From assembly GCF_965198575.1 (NCBI RefSeq), contig NZ_OZ240671.1, positions 1,426,001 to 1,490,000 of the forward strand: a stretch of DNA of 64,000 bases. The letters are read 5' to 3'. Both the position numbers and the translations under genes were made by a program. This DNA is from Lichenicola sp965198575. GTDB lineage: Bacteria; Pseudomonadota; Alphaproteobacteria; Acetobacterales; Acetobacteraceae. The notes beneath the pieces are model-generated. The model was not told the DNA's origin, did no database searches, and saw only the letters and a program-made list of their open reading frames with translations. Of the stretch, positions 1 through 8,090 are shown piece by piece (the stretch's first letter is position 1; every line of letters begins with the position of its first letter).

Positions 1-561
1 GAATATGTGCGCGTTCCGGTGGCGGAGGTGGCGCCAATGGAGGTGCTGGACGGACTGCCCGACGAGCAGGCGCTGTTCCTGACCGACATCCTGCTCATCG
101 GATGGCAGGCGATCGACTATTGCGACCTCATGGGCGAGGAGATCACGGCCGGGGAAGCTCCTGACGCAGTGGTCGATTGTGTGGGCATGGGGGCGGCGGC
201 GGGGTACGCGGTCTGCTCGGCGCGATTGGCAAGGTGCGGGCGACGGTGAGCTCCACTCAGGCCCAGGAACAAATGATGCAGGCGGTGCGTCCGAGCGGGA
301 TCATGTCGGTGCCGGCCGTTTATGTAGGACCCGTTCCGGTGAATATGATGGGGGTGGTCCAGAAGGGCCCCACGATGCGGAGTGAACAGACCCACGTGAA
401 GCGCCATCTCGAGCCGGTGGCGAAGCTGATCCAGGATGGGACGATCGATCGAACGTTCCTGATCACCCACCGTACCGGCACCCTCAAGAACGGTCCGAAA
501 ATGGAAGAGCTTCCGCTATGAGCGGGATAGCTGCGTCAAGGTAGTCTTCCGTCTTAGTTGA
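1..561 (+). pseudogene. Broken zinc-dependent alcohol/formaldehyde dehydrogenase (relic, 5' end outside window)
   Basis: This is the remnant of a medium-chain zinc alcohol dehydrogenase of the glutathione-independent formaldehyde dehydrogenase type. The first frame is open from the window edge and carries the landmark DGLPDEQALFLTDI. It then passes from YCDLMGEE almost directly to DAVVDCVGM, so the roughly 60-residue nucleotide-binding stretch with the GxGxxG motif is absent. The reading continues in another frame from about base 177 with family-like sequence (THVKRHLEPVAKLIQDG, then THR). Near base 510 it returns to the first frame for the typical tail RYERDSCVKVV and stops at TGA 559-561. 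One internal deletion plus two frameshifts make a working enzyme very unlikely. The relic ends inside the last codons of the convergent glycosyltransferase gene. Family assignment is from remembered consensus. Confidence 0.75.
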
Positions 562-2467
562 TAGATAGGATCAGGGTGGACGAAGCCTCGTCATGTTCAT
601 CAGCGACCGCCGCCGCATTGTCGATCATGGTCAGCAAGGACTTCTCGAATGACCGGCAGAAGGCCTGACTATCACCTAGCGTGGCATGCCAGCGTTCTGC
701 CGAGAACTCGCCGCGATGGCGCTGGTGAAGCGGGGGATCGTTTGCAAAGGTCACAGCGCACCTGACATAGGAGTCAAGGTTTTCAGTGATCCCGGCGGTG
801 ACGCCGTATGCAGTCAGCAAGGCGGCGGCCATACGGGATGCATACGACCTGCCTGGCATCGTGACAATCGGCAGCTTCATACGGATTGCGTCGCTGGCGA
901 CGGTTCCCGCATTGTACGGAAAGGTGTCGAGGAAGAGGTCGGCAAGTCCAAGCCTCGCCATGTAAGTCTCTGGTGCGCAACGGTTTGCAAAAACCAGTCG
1001 CTCAGGATCTACTCCCTCTGCATGAGCCGTTTCTCGAAGTGACTGCCGAGACCATTTGTTATCGTCGGTAAGCCACAGGATGGCCCCTGGCGCCTGTCTC
1101 AGGATTGACATCCAAGCGGCGAATATTTCTCGTGTAATCTTGAAATGACCACAGAAACAACACAGCACGAAACGGCCTTCGGGAAGACCTGCGGCATGCC
1201 GGGTCAACCCTTCAAGCACAACACGATGACTGTCGTTGGCTTGATAGATCCCGGCGATTGGCAGGGGTCTGGGAAGGTAGGACGCCGCCTGTGCCGGGGG
1301 AATGACGTAGTCATCGCATAGTGTGGCATCGAGCTCGGGAAGCGGAACCGGCCCGACAAACCCGAGATAGGTCGCCTGCAACGGCGCCGGCCGCCACCGC
1401 AGAAGCTGCAGTCTGCTTCCGGCAGTAAGACCGTTCAAGTCGATCAGGATGTCGATCTCGTCCTCACGGATCAGCCTGGCGGCGCGCTCATCATCCAGAT
1501 CGACGATAATCCTCACGTGGTCAAAAGCGGCCAGCACACGCTGACGGATGTCACTTCCATCGTCTCTCGTCGAACAATAACCGAATACCTCAAAACGCGC
1601 TCGATCATGCCCCTCGAACAACTCCGCTACGAGATAGCTTATGGCGTGCCTGCAATAGTCCGATGATAGATAGCCGATCCGAATACGCTTTTTTGTTCTA
1701 GAGCCACGCGCGTTAGGTGTCGATGCAAGCTGGCCAGCAATCGGTGTGGTTTTTCGGGCAATCCAGGATGCTGTCACTTCTCGCTGTACATCGATGTCAT
1801 CCGTCAGTGCCAGGACCGCAATCGGTCCCGAGAAAGCCATCATGTCGGAATCACAAAGTCCCAGAGTTGAATCGATGATCGGCCACTGGCACATTTTCTG
1901 GCGAAGGTGCAGCCAGTGCTGAATAGCATCAGGTTGTGCTGAGTCGATCCGCAATGACCGGCGCAGCATCTGTTCGCCTTCGTCGAGTCGGCCCAGTTGC
2001 TCGAGCAGTCTACCTTGTTGGTTAAGTAAAGCTACCCGGTCGGCATCTGTCTGCAGCGCGGTTCTCCAAGCCTGCAAGGCCGGCTCAATCGAGCCCAGCG
2101 CTTCCAGCGCCAGTCCGAGATTGATCGCTGCAGGAGTGAAGTCAGGCTTCATCAAGAGTGACTGCCGATAGGCGAGGATCGCCGACTGCTTGTCGCCGTG
2201 CTGACTGTAGATCACCCCCATATTATACCACGCCCCGAAACCATCGCCGGTCCGGCCGCCACCGGCGGCGATCCAGTTCTGGTAGAGTCGAACCTGTGCA
2301 TCAGGCGCAAGCGGCGGGACGGCGAGATCGAGAGACTGAGCAAGAGACAAGAGACTCAAGTTACCGAAAGCAATCGGCTGGGACGAAATCTCCTCACGGA
2401 TAGTCCTTCGTGCGATGTCTGGATCAGGCGTATCAGCGCCCGACAAAATCTGATTCATGGGCTTCAC
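554..2467 (-). CDS. TPR-containing O-GlcNAc transferase-like glycosyltransferase (GT41, SPINDLY type)
   Basis: The 637-residue protein has tetratricopeptide repeats at about residues 80-185 (for example AWYNMGVIYSQHGDKQSAI), followed by a GT41 catalytic region from about residue 262 to 610. The start of the catalytic region, RIGYLSSDYCRHAISYL, matches the bacterial OGT consensus, and His274 occupies the position of the conserved active-site histidine. Known GT41 enzymes move GlcNAc or hexose from a UDP-sugar onto Ser/Thr, or onto Asn in the HMW1C branch, of cytoplasmic proteins recognised through the TPRs. No signal peptide is seen. The gene lies 142 bases downstream of the giant Ser/Thr-rich repeat protein on the same strand, which makes that protein the obvious candidate substrate. 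A hairpin lies between the two genes, so co-transcription is not certain. Confidence 0.9.
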   Translation of the reverse strand: MKPMNQILSGADTPDPDIARRTIREEISSQPIAFGNLSLLSLAQSLDLAVPPLAPDAQVRLYQNWIAAGGGRTGDGFGAWYNMGVIYSQHGDKQSAILAYRQSLLMKPDFTPAAINLGLALEALGSIEPALQAWRTALQTDADRVALLNQQGRLLEQLGRLDEGEQMLRRSLRIDSAQPDAIQHWLHLRQKMCQWPIIDSTLGLCDSDMMAFSGPIAVLALTDDIDVQREVTASWIARKTTPIAGQLASTPNARGSRTKKRIRIGYLSSDYCRHAISYLVAELFEGHDRARFEVFGYCSTRDDGSDIRQRVLAAFDHVRIIVDLDDERAARLIREDEIDILIDLNGLTAGSRLQLLRWRPAPLQATYLGFVGPVPLPELDATLCDDYVIPPAQAASYLPRPLPIAGIYQANDSHRVVLEGLTRHAAGLPEGRFVLCCFCGHFKITREIFAAWMSILRQAPGAILWLTDDNKWSRQSLRETAHAEGVDPERLVFANRCAPETYMARLGLADLFLDTFPYNAGTVASDAIRMKLPIVTMPGRSYASRMAAALLTAYGVTAGITENLDSYVRCAVTFANDPPLHQRHRGEFSAERWHATLGDSQAFCRSFEKSLLTMIDNAAAVADEHDEASSTLILSIN

Positions 2468-2502
2468 CAGCTGCTATACCATTTTCTCGCAGATTGATCG
2501 GT

Positions 2503-2520
2503 AAAGCTTAATAAAGCTTT
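2503..2520. repeat. 18-base AT-rich perfect inverted repeat
   Basis: The sequence AAAGCTT-AATA-AAGCTTT is a perfect 7-base inverted repeat around a 4-base loop. It lies 36 bases upstream of the GT41 start codon. It could be an operator or a weak hairpin; nothing else identifies it. Confidence 0.5.
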
Positions 2521-2573
2521 GACGGCTTGGGATTGCCGAGCGGCAAGATTTAGACGTCCTACCGCCGGGTGAA

Positions 2574-2601
2574 GACCGTGGCGTCGACCAACGACACGGT
2601 C
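2574..2601 (-). terminator. Possible hairpin after the giant repeat gene
   Basis: GACCGTG and CACGGTC form a 7-base stem with a 14-base loop just past the stop of the repeat-protein gene. No T-run follows on the minus strand, so intrinsic termination is doubtful. It may attenuate read-through into the GT41 gene. Confidence 0.35.
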
Positions 2602-2609
2602 TCTGTGGT

Positions 2610-5600
2610 CTAGTGGAACAAAGCTGACTGTTGAGCTGGCGTCATGATGTTCACCTGTTGGACGGTGAAGGCTGCGACCTGAGATCCCGACATTGAGACT
2701 ATCTGTGCTGTCGTTAATGCCGGGATCTGCATTGTCGTGAGGGCGACAAGATCGCCCGTTGAGAAGGCTACCAGGCTAGTGGTCGTGAAGGCAGCGATGC
2801 TCGCGGTGGTGAGTGCAGTGACCTGGGCTGTCGTCAAGGCGGCAACCTCCGTCGTCGTCAGGCCTATTACTTGGCCAGTCGTGATGGCTGAGATCTGCCG
2901 CGTCGTCAGGGCGATGAACTGCATTGTCGTCAAAGCGCCAAGCTGCAGTGTCGTCAGAGCAACAATGTCGTCAGTTGTAAGACCAGGCAGTGCAATCGTC
3001 GAAAGGGCTCTCAAGTCAGTCGTCGTCAGCGCATTGAGGTTGGCGGTGCCCAGCGCTGCCAACTGCGCTGAACCCAGCACTGCCGCCTGCGCCGTGGTCA
3101 GCGCCGACACCTCGCCCGTCGTCAGCGCCTGCATCTGCGCGCTGCTCAGGACCTTGACCTGCGTGGTCGTAAGGCCGGGCAGCTGGTTCGTGCTCAGCGC
3201 CGCCACCTGCGATGTCGTCAGCGCCATCACCTGCGCCGTGGTCAGCGCCGCCAGCTGACCCGTGCCCAACACCGCAAGATCCGCCGTGGTGATCGCTGCC
3301 ACGTCCGCCGTCGAAACCGCACCCAGCTGCGCCGTTGTCAGAGCTTGCACCTGGCCCGTCGTCAGCACGATGACCTGGGCGGTGGTCAGGCCGCCGATCG
3401 CCGCCGTCGACAGAGCCGCCACATCTGCGGTGCTCAGCACCGGGATCGAGGCCGTTCCCGTCGTCGATATCCCCGCCGCACCGAGTGCCGCCAACTGCGC
3501 CGAACCTAGTACCGCCGCCTGCGCCGTGGTCAGCGCCGACACCTCGCCCGTCGTCAGCGCCTGCATCTGCGCACTGCTCAGCACCTTGACCTGCGTGGTC
3601 GTAAGGCCGGGCAGCTGGTTCGTGCCCAGCGCCGCCACCTGCGATGTCGTCAGCGCCATCACCTGCGCCGTGCTCAGCGCCGCCAGCTGACCCGTGCCCA
3701 GCACCGCCAGGTCCGCCGTGGTGATCGCTGCAACGTCCGCTGTCGAGACGGACCCGAGCTGAGCGGTCGTCAGCGCCCGCACCTGACCCGTCGTCAGCAC
3801 GATGACCTGGGCGGTAGTCAGGCCGCCGATCGCCGCCGTCGAGAGGGCTGCCACGTCCGCCGTGCTCAGCACCGGGATCGAGGCCGTGCCCGTCGTCGAT
3901 ATCCCCGCCGCACCGAGTGCCGCCAGCTGCGCCGAACCTAGTACCGCCGCCTGCGCCGTGGTCAGCACCGACACCTGGCCCGTCGTCAGCGCCTGCATCT
4001 GCGCGCTGCTCAGCACTTTTACCTGCGTGGTCGTAAGGCCGGGCAGCTGCGATGTGCTCAGTGCCGCCACCTGCGAGGTCGTCAGTGCCATCACTTGCGC
4101 CGTGGTCAGCGCCGCCAGCTGACCCGTGCCCAACACCGCAAGGTCAGCCGTGGTGATCGCTGCCACGTCCGCGGTCGAAACCGCACCCAGCTGCGCCGTG
4201 GTCAGAGCTCGCACCTGGCCCGTCGTCAGCACGATGACCTGGGCCGTGGTCAGGCCGCCGATCGCCGCCGTCGAGAGCGCCGCGACATCTGCCGTGCTGA
4301 GCACCGGGATCGAGGCCGTGCCCGTTGTCGATATCCCCGCCGCGCCCAGCGCTGCCAGCTGCGCCGAGCCCAGCACCGATGCCTGCGCCGTGGTGAGCGC
4401 CGACACCTGGCCCGTCGTCAGCGCCTGCATCTGCGCGCTGCTCAGCACCTTGACCTGCGTGGTTGTAAGGCCGGGCAGCTGGTTCGTGCCCAGAGCCGCC
4501 ACCTGCGATGTCGTCAGCGCCATCACCTGCGCCGTGCTCAGCGCCGCCAACTGGCCCGTGCCCAGCACCGCAAGGTCCGCCGTGGTGATCGCCGCAATGT
4601 CCGCCGTCGACACCGCACCCAGCTGCGCCGTGGTCAGCGCCTGCGCCTGGCCGGTGGTCAGCACGATGACCTGGGCGGTGGTCAGGCCGCCGATCGCCGC
4701 CGTCGACAGGGCCGCCACGTCCGCCGTGCTCAGCACCGGGATCGAGGCCGTTCCCGTCGTCGATATCCCCGCCGCACCGAGTGCCGCCAGCTGCGCCGAG
4801 CCCAGCACCGCTGCCTGCGCCGTGGTCAGCACCGACACCTGGCCCGTCGTCAGCGCCTGCATCTGCGCGCTGCTCAGGACCTTGACCTGCGTGGTCGTAA
4901 GGCCGGGCAGCTGGTTCGTGCTCAGCGCCGCCACCTGCGATGTCGTCAGCGCCATCACCTGCGCCGTGGTCAGCGCCGCCAGCTGACCCGTGCCCAACAC
5001 CGCAAGATCCGCCGTGGTGATCGCTGCCACGTCCGCCGTCGAAACCGCACCCAGCTGCGCCGTTGTCAGAGCTTGCACCTGGCCCGTCGTCAGCACGATG
5101 ACCTGGGCGGTGGTCAGGCCGCCGATCGCCGCCGTCGACAGAGCCGCCACATCTGCGGTGCTCAGCACCGGGATCGAGGCCGTTCCCGTCGTCGATATCC
5201 CCGCCGCACCGAGTGCCGCCAACTGCGCCGAACCTAGTACCGCCGCCTGCGCCGTGGTCAGCGCCGACACCTCGCCCGTCGTCAGCGCCTGCATCTGCGC
5301 ACTGCTCAGCACCTTGACCTGCGTGGTCGTAAGGCCGGGCAGCTGGTTCGTGCCCAGCGCCGCCACCTGCGATGTCGTCAGCGCCATCACCTGCGCCGTG
5401 CTCAGCGCCGCCAGCTGACCCGTGCCCAGCACCGCCAGGTCCGCCGTGGTGATCGCTGCAACGTCCGCTGTCGAGACGGACCCGAGCTGAGCGGTCGTCA
5501 GCGCCCGCACCTGACCCGTCGTCAGCACGATGACCTGGGCGGTAGTCAGGCCGCCGATCGCCGCCGTCGAGAGGGCTGCCACGTCCGCCGTGCTCAGCAC

Positions 5601-7967
5601 CGGGATCGAGGCCGTGCCCGTCGTCGATATCCCCGCCGCACCGAGTGCCGCCAGCTGCGCCGAACCTAGTACCGCCGCCTGCGCCGTGGTCAGCACCGAC
5701 ACCTGGCCCGTCGTCAGCGCCTGCATCTGCGCGCTGCTCAGCACTTTTACCTGCGTGGTCGTAAGGCCGGGCAGCTGCGATGTGCTCAGTGCCGCCACCT
5801 GCGAGGTCGTCAGTGCCATCACTTGCGCCGTGGTCAGCGCCGCCAGCTGACCCGTGCCCAACACCGCAAGGTCAGCCGTGGTGATCGCTGCCACGTCCGC
5901 GGTCGAAACCGCACCCAGCTGCGCCGTGGTCAGAGCTCGCACCTGGCCCGTCGTCAGCACGATGACCTGGGCCGTGGTCAGGCCGCCGATCGCCGCCGTC
6001 GAGAGCGCCGCGACATCTGCCGTGCTGAGCACCGGGATCGAGGCCGTGCCCGTTGTCGATATCCCCGCCGCGCCCAGCGCTGCCAGCTGCGCCGAGCCCA
6101 GCACCGATGCCTGCGCCGTGGTGAGCGCCGACACCTGGCCCGTCGTCAGCGCCTGCATCTGCGCGCTGCTCAGCACCTTGACCTGCGTGGTTGTAAGGCC
6201 GGGCAGCTGGTTCGTGCCCAGAGCCGCCACCTGCGATGTCGTCAGCGCCATCACCTGCGCCGTGCTCAGCGCCGCCAACTGGCCCGTGCCCAGCACCGCA
6301 AGGTCCGCCGTGGTGATCGCCGCAATGTCCGCCGTCGACACCGCACCCAGCTGCGCCGTGGTCAGCGCCTGCGCCTGGCCGGTGGTCAGCACGATGACCT
6401 GGGCGGTGGTCAGGCCGCCGATCGCCGCCGTCGACAGGGCCGCCACGTCCGCCGTGCTCAGCACCGGGATCGAGGCCGTTCCCGTCGTCGATATCCCCGC
6501 CGCACCGAGTGCCGCCAGCTGCGCCGAGCCCAGCACCGCTGCCTGCGCCGTGGTCAGCACCGACACCTGGCCCGTCGTCAGCGCCTGCATCTGCGCGCTG
6601 CTCAGCACTTTTACCTGCGTGGTCGTAAGGCCGGGCAGCTGCGATGTGCTCAGTGCCGCCACCTGCGAGGTCGTCAGTGCCATCACTTGCGCCGTGGTCA
6701 GCGCCGCCAGCTGACCCGTGCCCAACACCGCAAGGTCAGCCGTGGTGATCGCTGCCACGTCCGCGGTCGAAACCGCACCCAGCTGCGCCGTGGTCAGAGC
6801 TCGCACCTGGCCCGTCGTCAGCACGATGACCTGGGCCGTGGTCAGGCCGCCGATCGCCGCCGTCGAGAGCGCCGCGACATCTGCCGTGCTGAGCACCGGG
6901 ATCGAGGCCGTGCCCGTTGTCGATATCCCCGCCGCGCCCAGCGCTGCCAACTGCGCCGAGCCCAGCACTGCCGCCTGCGCCGTGGTGAGCGCCGACACCT
7001 GGCCCGTCGTCAGCGCCTGCATCTGCGCGCTGCTCAGCACCTTGACCTGCGTGGTCGTAAGGCCGGGCAGCTGGTTCGTGCCCAGCGCCGCCACCTGCGA
7101 TGTCGTCAGCGCCATCACCTGCGCCGTGCTCAGCGCCGCCAGCTGACCCGTGCCCAGCACCGCCAGGTCCGCCGTGGTGATCGCTGCAACGTCCGCTGTC
7201 GAGACGGACCCGAGCTGAGCGGTCGTCAGCGCCCGCACCTGACCCGTCGTCAGCACGATGACCTGGGCGGTAGTCAGGCCGCCGATCGCCGCCGTCGAGA
7301 GGGCTGCCACGTCCGCCGTGCTCAGCACCGGGATCGAGGCCGTGCCCGTCGTCGATATCCCCGCCGCACCGAGTGCCGCCAGCTGCGCCGAACCTAGTAC
7401 CGCCGCCTGCGCCGTGGTCAGCGCCGACACCTGGCCCGTCGTCAGCGCCTGCATCTGCGCGCTGCTCAGCACTTTTACCTGCGTGGTCGTAAGGCCGGGC
7501 AGCTGCGATGTGCTCAGTGCCGCCACCTGCGAGGTCGTCAGTGCCATCACTTGCGCCGTGGTCAGCGCCGCCAGCTGACCCGTGCCCAACACCGCAAGGT
7601 CAGCCGTGGTGATCGCTGCCACGTCCGCGGTCGAAACCGCACCCAGCTGAGCGGTCGTCAGCGCCTGCACCTGGCCGGTGGTCAGCACGGCCGCTTCCGC
7701 CGTCGTGAGGCCTGCGAGTGTAAGTGTGGATAGGGCTGCCAGATCGGCGGTGGTAATGGCCACTATATTGGCTGTCGTGAATGCGGCGAGTTGGATCGAG
7801 CTGAAGCCGATGATCTGCGCCGTGGTGAGGCCATTGATCGTGGCAGTCGACAAACCGTTGACGGTGGCTGTCGAAAGGGCGGCAATCTGCGCAGAGGTCA
7901 AGCTTGAGGTTGTCACGAGGATTCCAATCGGGGACACAAGATATGTCGCCTTTTTGGGACAGATCAC
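2610..7967 (-). CDS. Giant Ser/Thr-rich octapeptide-repeat protein (putative surface protein)
   Basis: The 1785-residue protein consists almost entirely of 8-residue units of the form [AV]-L-[TS]-T-x-[QD]-[VIL]-x, for example ALTTAQVQ, AITTADLA and VLSTADVA, about 215-220 of them. Units are grouped in a 144-residue period marked by GISTTGTASIP, which occurs ten times. Groups are in turn arranged in a 576-residue period. The first 20 residues and the tail (SGSQVAAFTVQQVNIM) are less regular. There is no convincing signal peptide, membrane segment or cysteine-rich region. Repeats of this kind occur in large exoproteins of alphaproteobacteria, but I cannot name a domain. The regular pattern suggests a solenoid, and one or two Ser/Thr per unit would give hundreds of hydroxyl sites. 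The start is GTG at 7967; an in-frame GTG a few codons downstream is also possible. It is flanked by two glycosyltransferase genes. Confidence 0.85.
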   Translation of the reverse strand: MICPKKATYLVSPIGILVTTSSLTSAQIAALSTATVNGLSTATINGLTTAQIIGFSSIQLAAFTTANIVAITTADLAALSTLTLAGLTTAEAAVLTTGQVQALTTAQLGAVSTADVAAITTADLAVLGTGQLAALTTAQVMALTTSQVAALSTSQLPGLTTTQVKVLSSAQMQALTTGQVSALTTAQAAVLGSAQLAALGAAGISTTGTASIPVLSTADVAALSTAAIGGLTTAQVIVLTTGQVRALTTAQLGSVSTADVAAITTADLAVLGTGQLAALSTAQVMALTTSQVAALGTNQLPGLTTTQVKVLSSAQMQALTTGQVSALTTAQAAVLGSAQLAALGAAGISTTGTASIPVLSTADVAALSTAAIGGLTTAQVIVLTTGQVRALTTAQLGAVSTADVAAITTADLAVLGTGQLAALTTAQVMALTTSQVAALSTSQLPGLTTTQVKVLSSAQMQALTTGQVSVLTTAQAAVLGSAQLAALGAAGISTTGTASIPVLSTADVAALSTAAIGGLTTAQVIVLTTGQAQALTTAQLGAVSTADIAAITTADLAVLGTGQLAALSTAQVMALTTSQVAALGTNQLPGLTTTQVKVLSSAQMQALTTGQVSALTTAQASVLGSAQLAALGAAGISTTGTASIPVLSTADVAALSTAAIGGLTTAQVIVLTTGQVRALTTAQLGAVSTADVAAITTADLAVLGTGQLAALTTAQVMALTTSQVAALSTSQLPGLTTTQVKVLSSAQMQALTTGQVSVLTTAQAAVLGSAQLAALGAAGISTTGTASIPVLSTADVAALSTAAIGGLTTAQVIVLTTGQVRALTTAQLGSVSTADVAAITTADLAVLGTGQLAALSTAQVMALTTSQVAALGTNQLPGLTTTQVKVLSSAQMQALTTGEVSALTTAQAAVLGSAQLAALGAAGISTTGTASIPVLSTADVAALSTAAIGGLTTAQVIVLTTGQVQALTTAQLGAVSTADVAAITTADLAVLGTGQLAALTTAQVMALTTSQVAALSTNQLPGLTTTQVKVLSSAQMQALTTGQVSVLTTAQAAVLGSAQLAALGAAGISTTGTASIPVLSTADVAALSTAAIGGLTTAQVIVLTTGQAQALTTAQLGAVSTADIAAITTADLAVLGTGQLAALSTAQVMALTTSQVAALGTNQLPGLTTTQVKVLSSAQMQALTTGQVSALTTAQASVLGSAQLAALGAAGISTTGTASIPVLSTADVAALSTAAIGGLTTAQVIVLTTGQVRALTTAQLGAVSTADVAAITTADLAVLGTGQLAALTTAQVMALTTSQVAALSTSQLPGLTTTQVKVLSSAQMQALTTGQVSVLTTAQAAVLGSAQLAALGAAGISTTGTASIPVLSTADVAALSTAAIGGLTTAQVIVLTTGQVRALTTAQLGSVSTADVAAITTADLAVLGTGQLAALSTAQVMALTTSQVAALGTNQLPGLTTTQVKVLSSAQMQALTTGEVSALTTAQAAVLGSAQLAALGAAGISTTGTASIPVLSTADVAALSTAAIGGLTTAQVIVLTTGQVQALTTAQLGAVSTADVAAITTADLAVLGTGQLAALTTAQVMALTTSQVAALSTNQLPGLTTTQVKVLSSAQMQALTTGEVSALTTAQAAVLGSAQLAALGTANLNALTTTDLRALSTIALPGLTTDDIVALTTLQLGALTTMQFIALTTRQISAITTGQVIGLTTTEVAALTTAQVTALTTASIAAFTTTSLVAFSTGDLVALTTMQIPALTTAQIVSMSGSQVAAFTVQQVNIMTPAQQSALFH
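3114..6569. repeat. Two tandem, apparently identical 1728-bp super-repeats, each of four 432-bp units
   Basis: Bases 3114-4841 recur at 4842-6569 with an exact offset of 1728. I found no mismatch in the stretches compared, and identity continues to about 6603. Each copy holds four diverged 432-bp units, recognisable by the variant after ggccgggcagctg. The order along the plus strand is a-b-c-d-a-b-c-d, followed at 6570-7600 by c-b-c. The 432-bp units are themselves built of 24-bp elements. This hierarchy points to recent duplication by unequal recombination or replication slippage. Confidence 0.9.
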
Positions 7968-8090
7968 CCTACAGCTGAAATCGTTAACGCCTTCTCAACG
8001 GCGCCAAAGAAATTCTGTGACAGCTCCGTTACCTCTCGTTAACTACTTGTGCTTCATGTTCGCGTTCGCAGCACCAAACGGGATCGAGCG
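7968..8090. promoter_or_regulatory. Divergent intergenic region between repeat protein and GT4 gene
   Basis: This short, AT-richer gap separates the leftward repeat-protein gene from the rightward glycosyltransferase gene and should hold both promoters. Two GTTAAC hexamers occur here, at about 7984 and 8038. I cannot assign -35/-10 boxes with confidence. Confidence 0.4.

Noticed and set aside
2737..7733. Many long open frames on the plus strand across the repeat gene
   Set aside because: They are periodic shadows of the minus-strand octapeptide repeat, start and stop at the same phase in each 432-bp unit, and have no independent start context.
2610..7967. Possible CRISPR-like array because of dense regular repeats
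   Set aside because: Units are contiguous, coding and of variable similarity, with no spacers of unique sequence and no cas genes nearby.
2610..7967. HMW1C-type N-glycosylation of the repeat protein
   Set aside because: The Asn residues I checked (in NGLS, NGLT, NQLP, NIVA, NALT and NIMT contexts) do not form N-x-S/T sequons.
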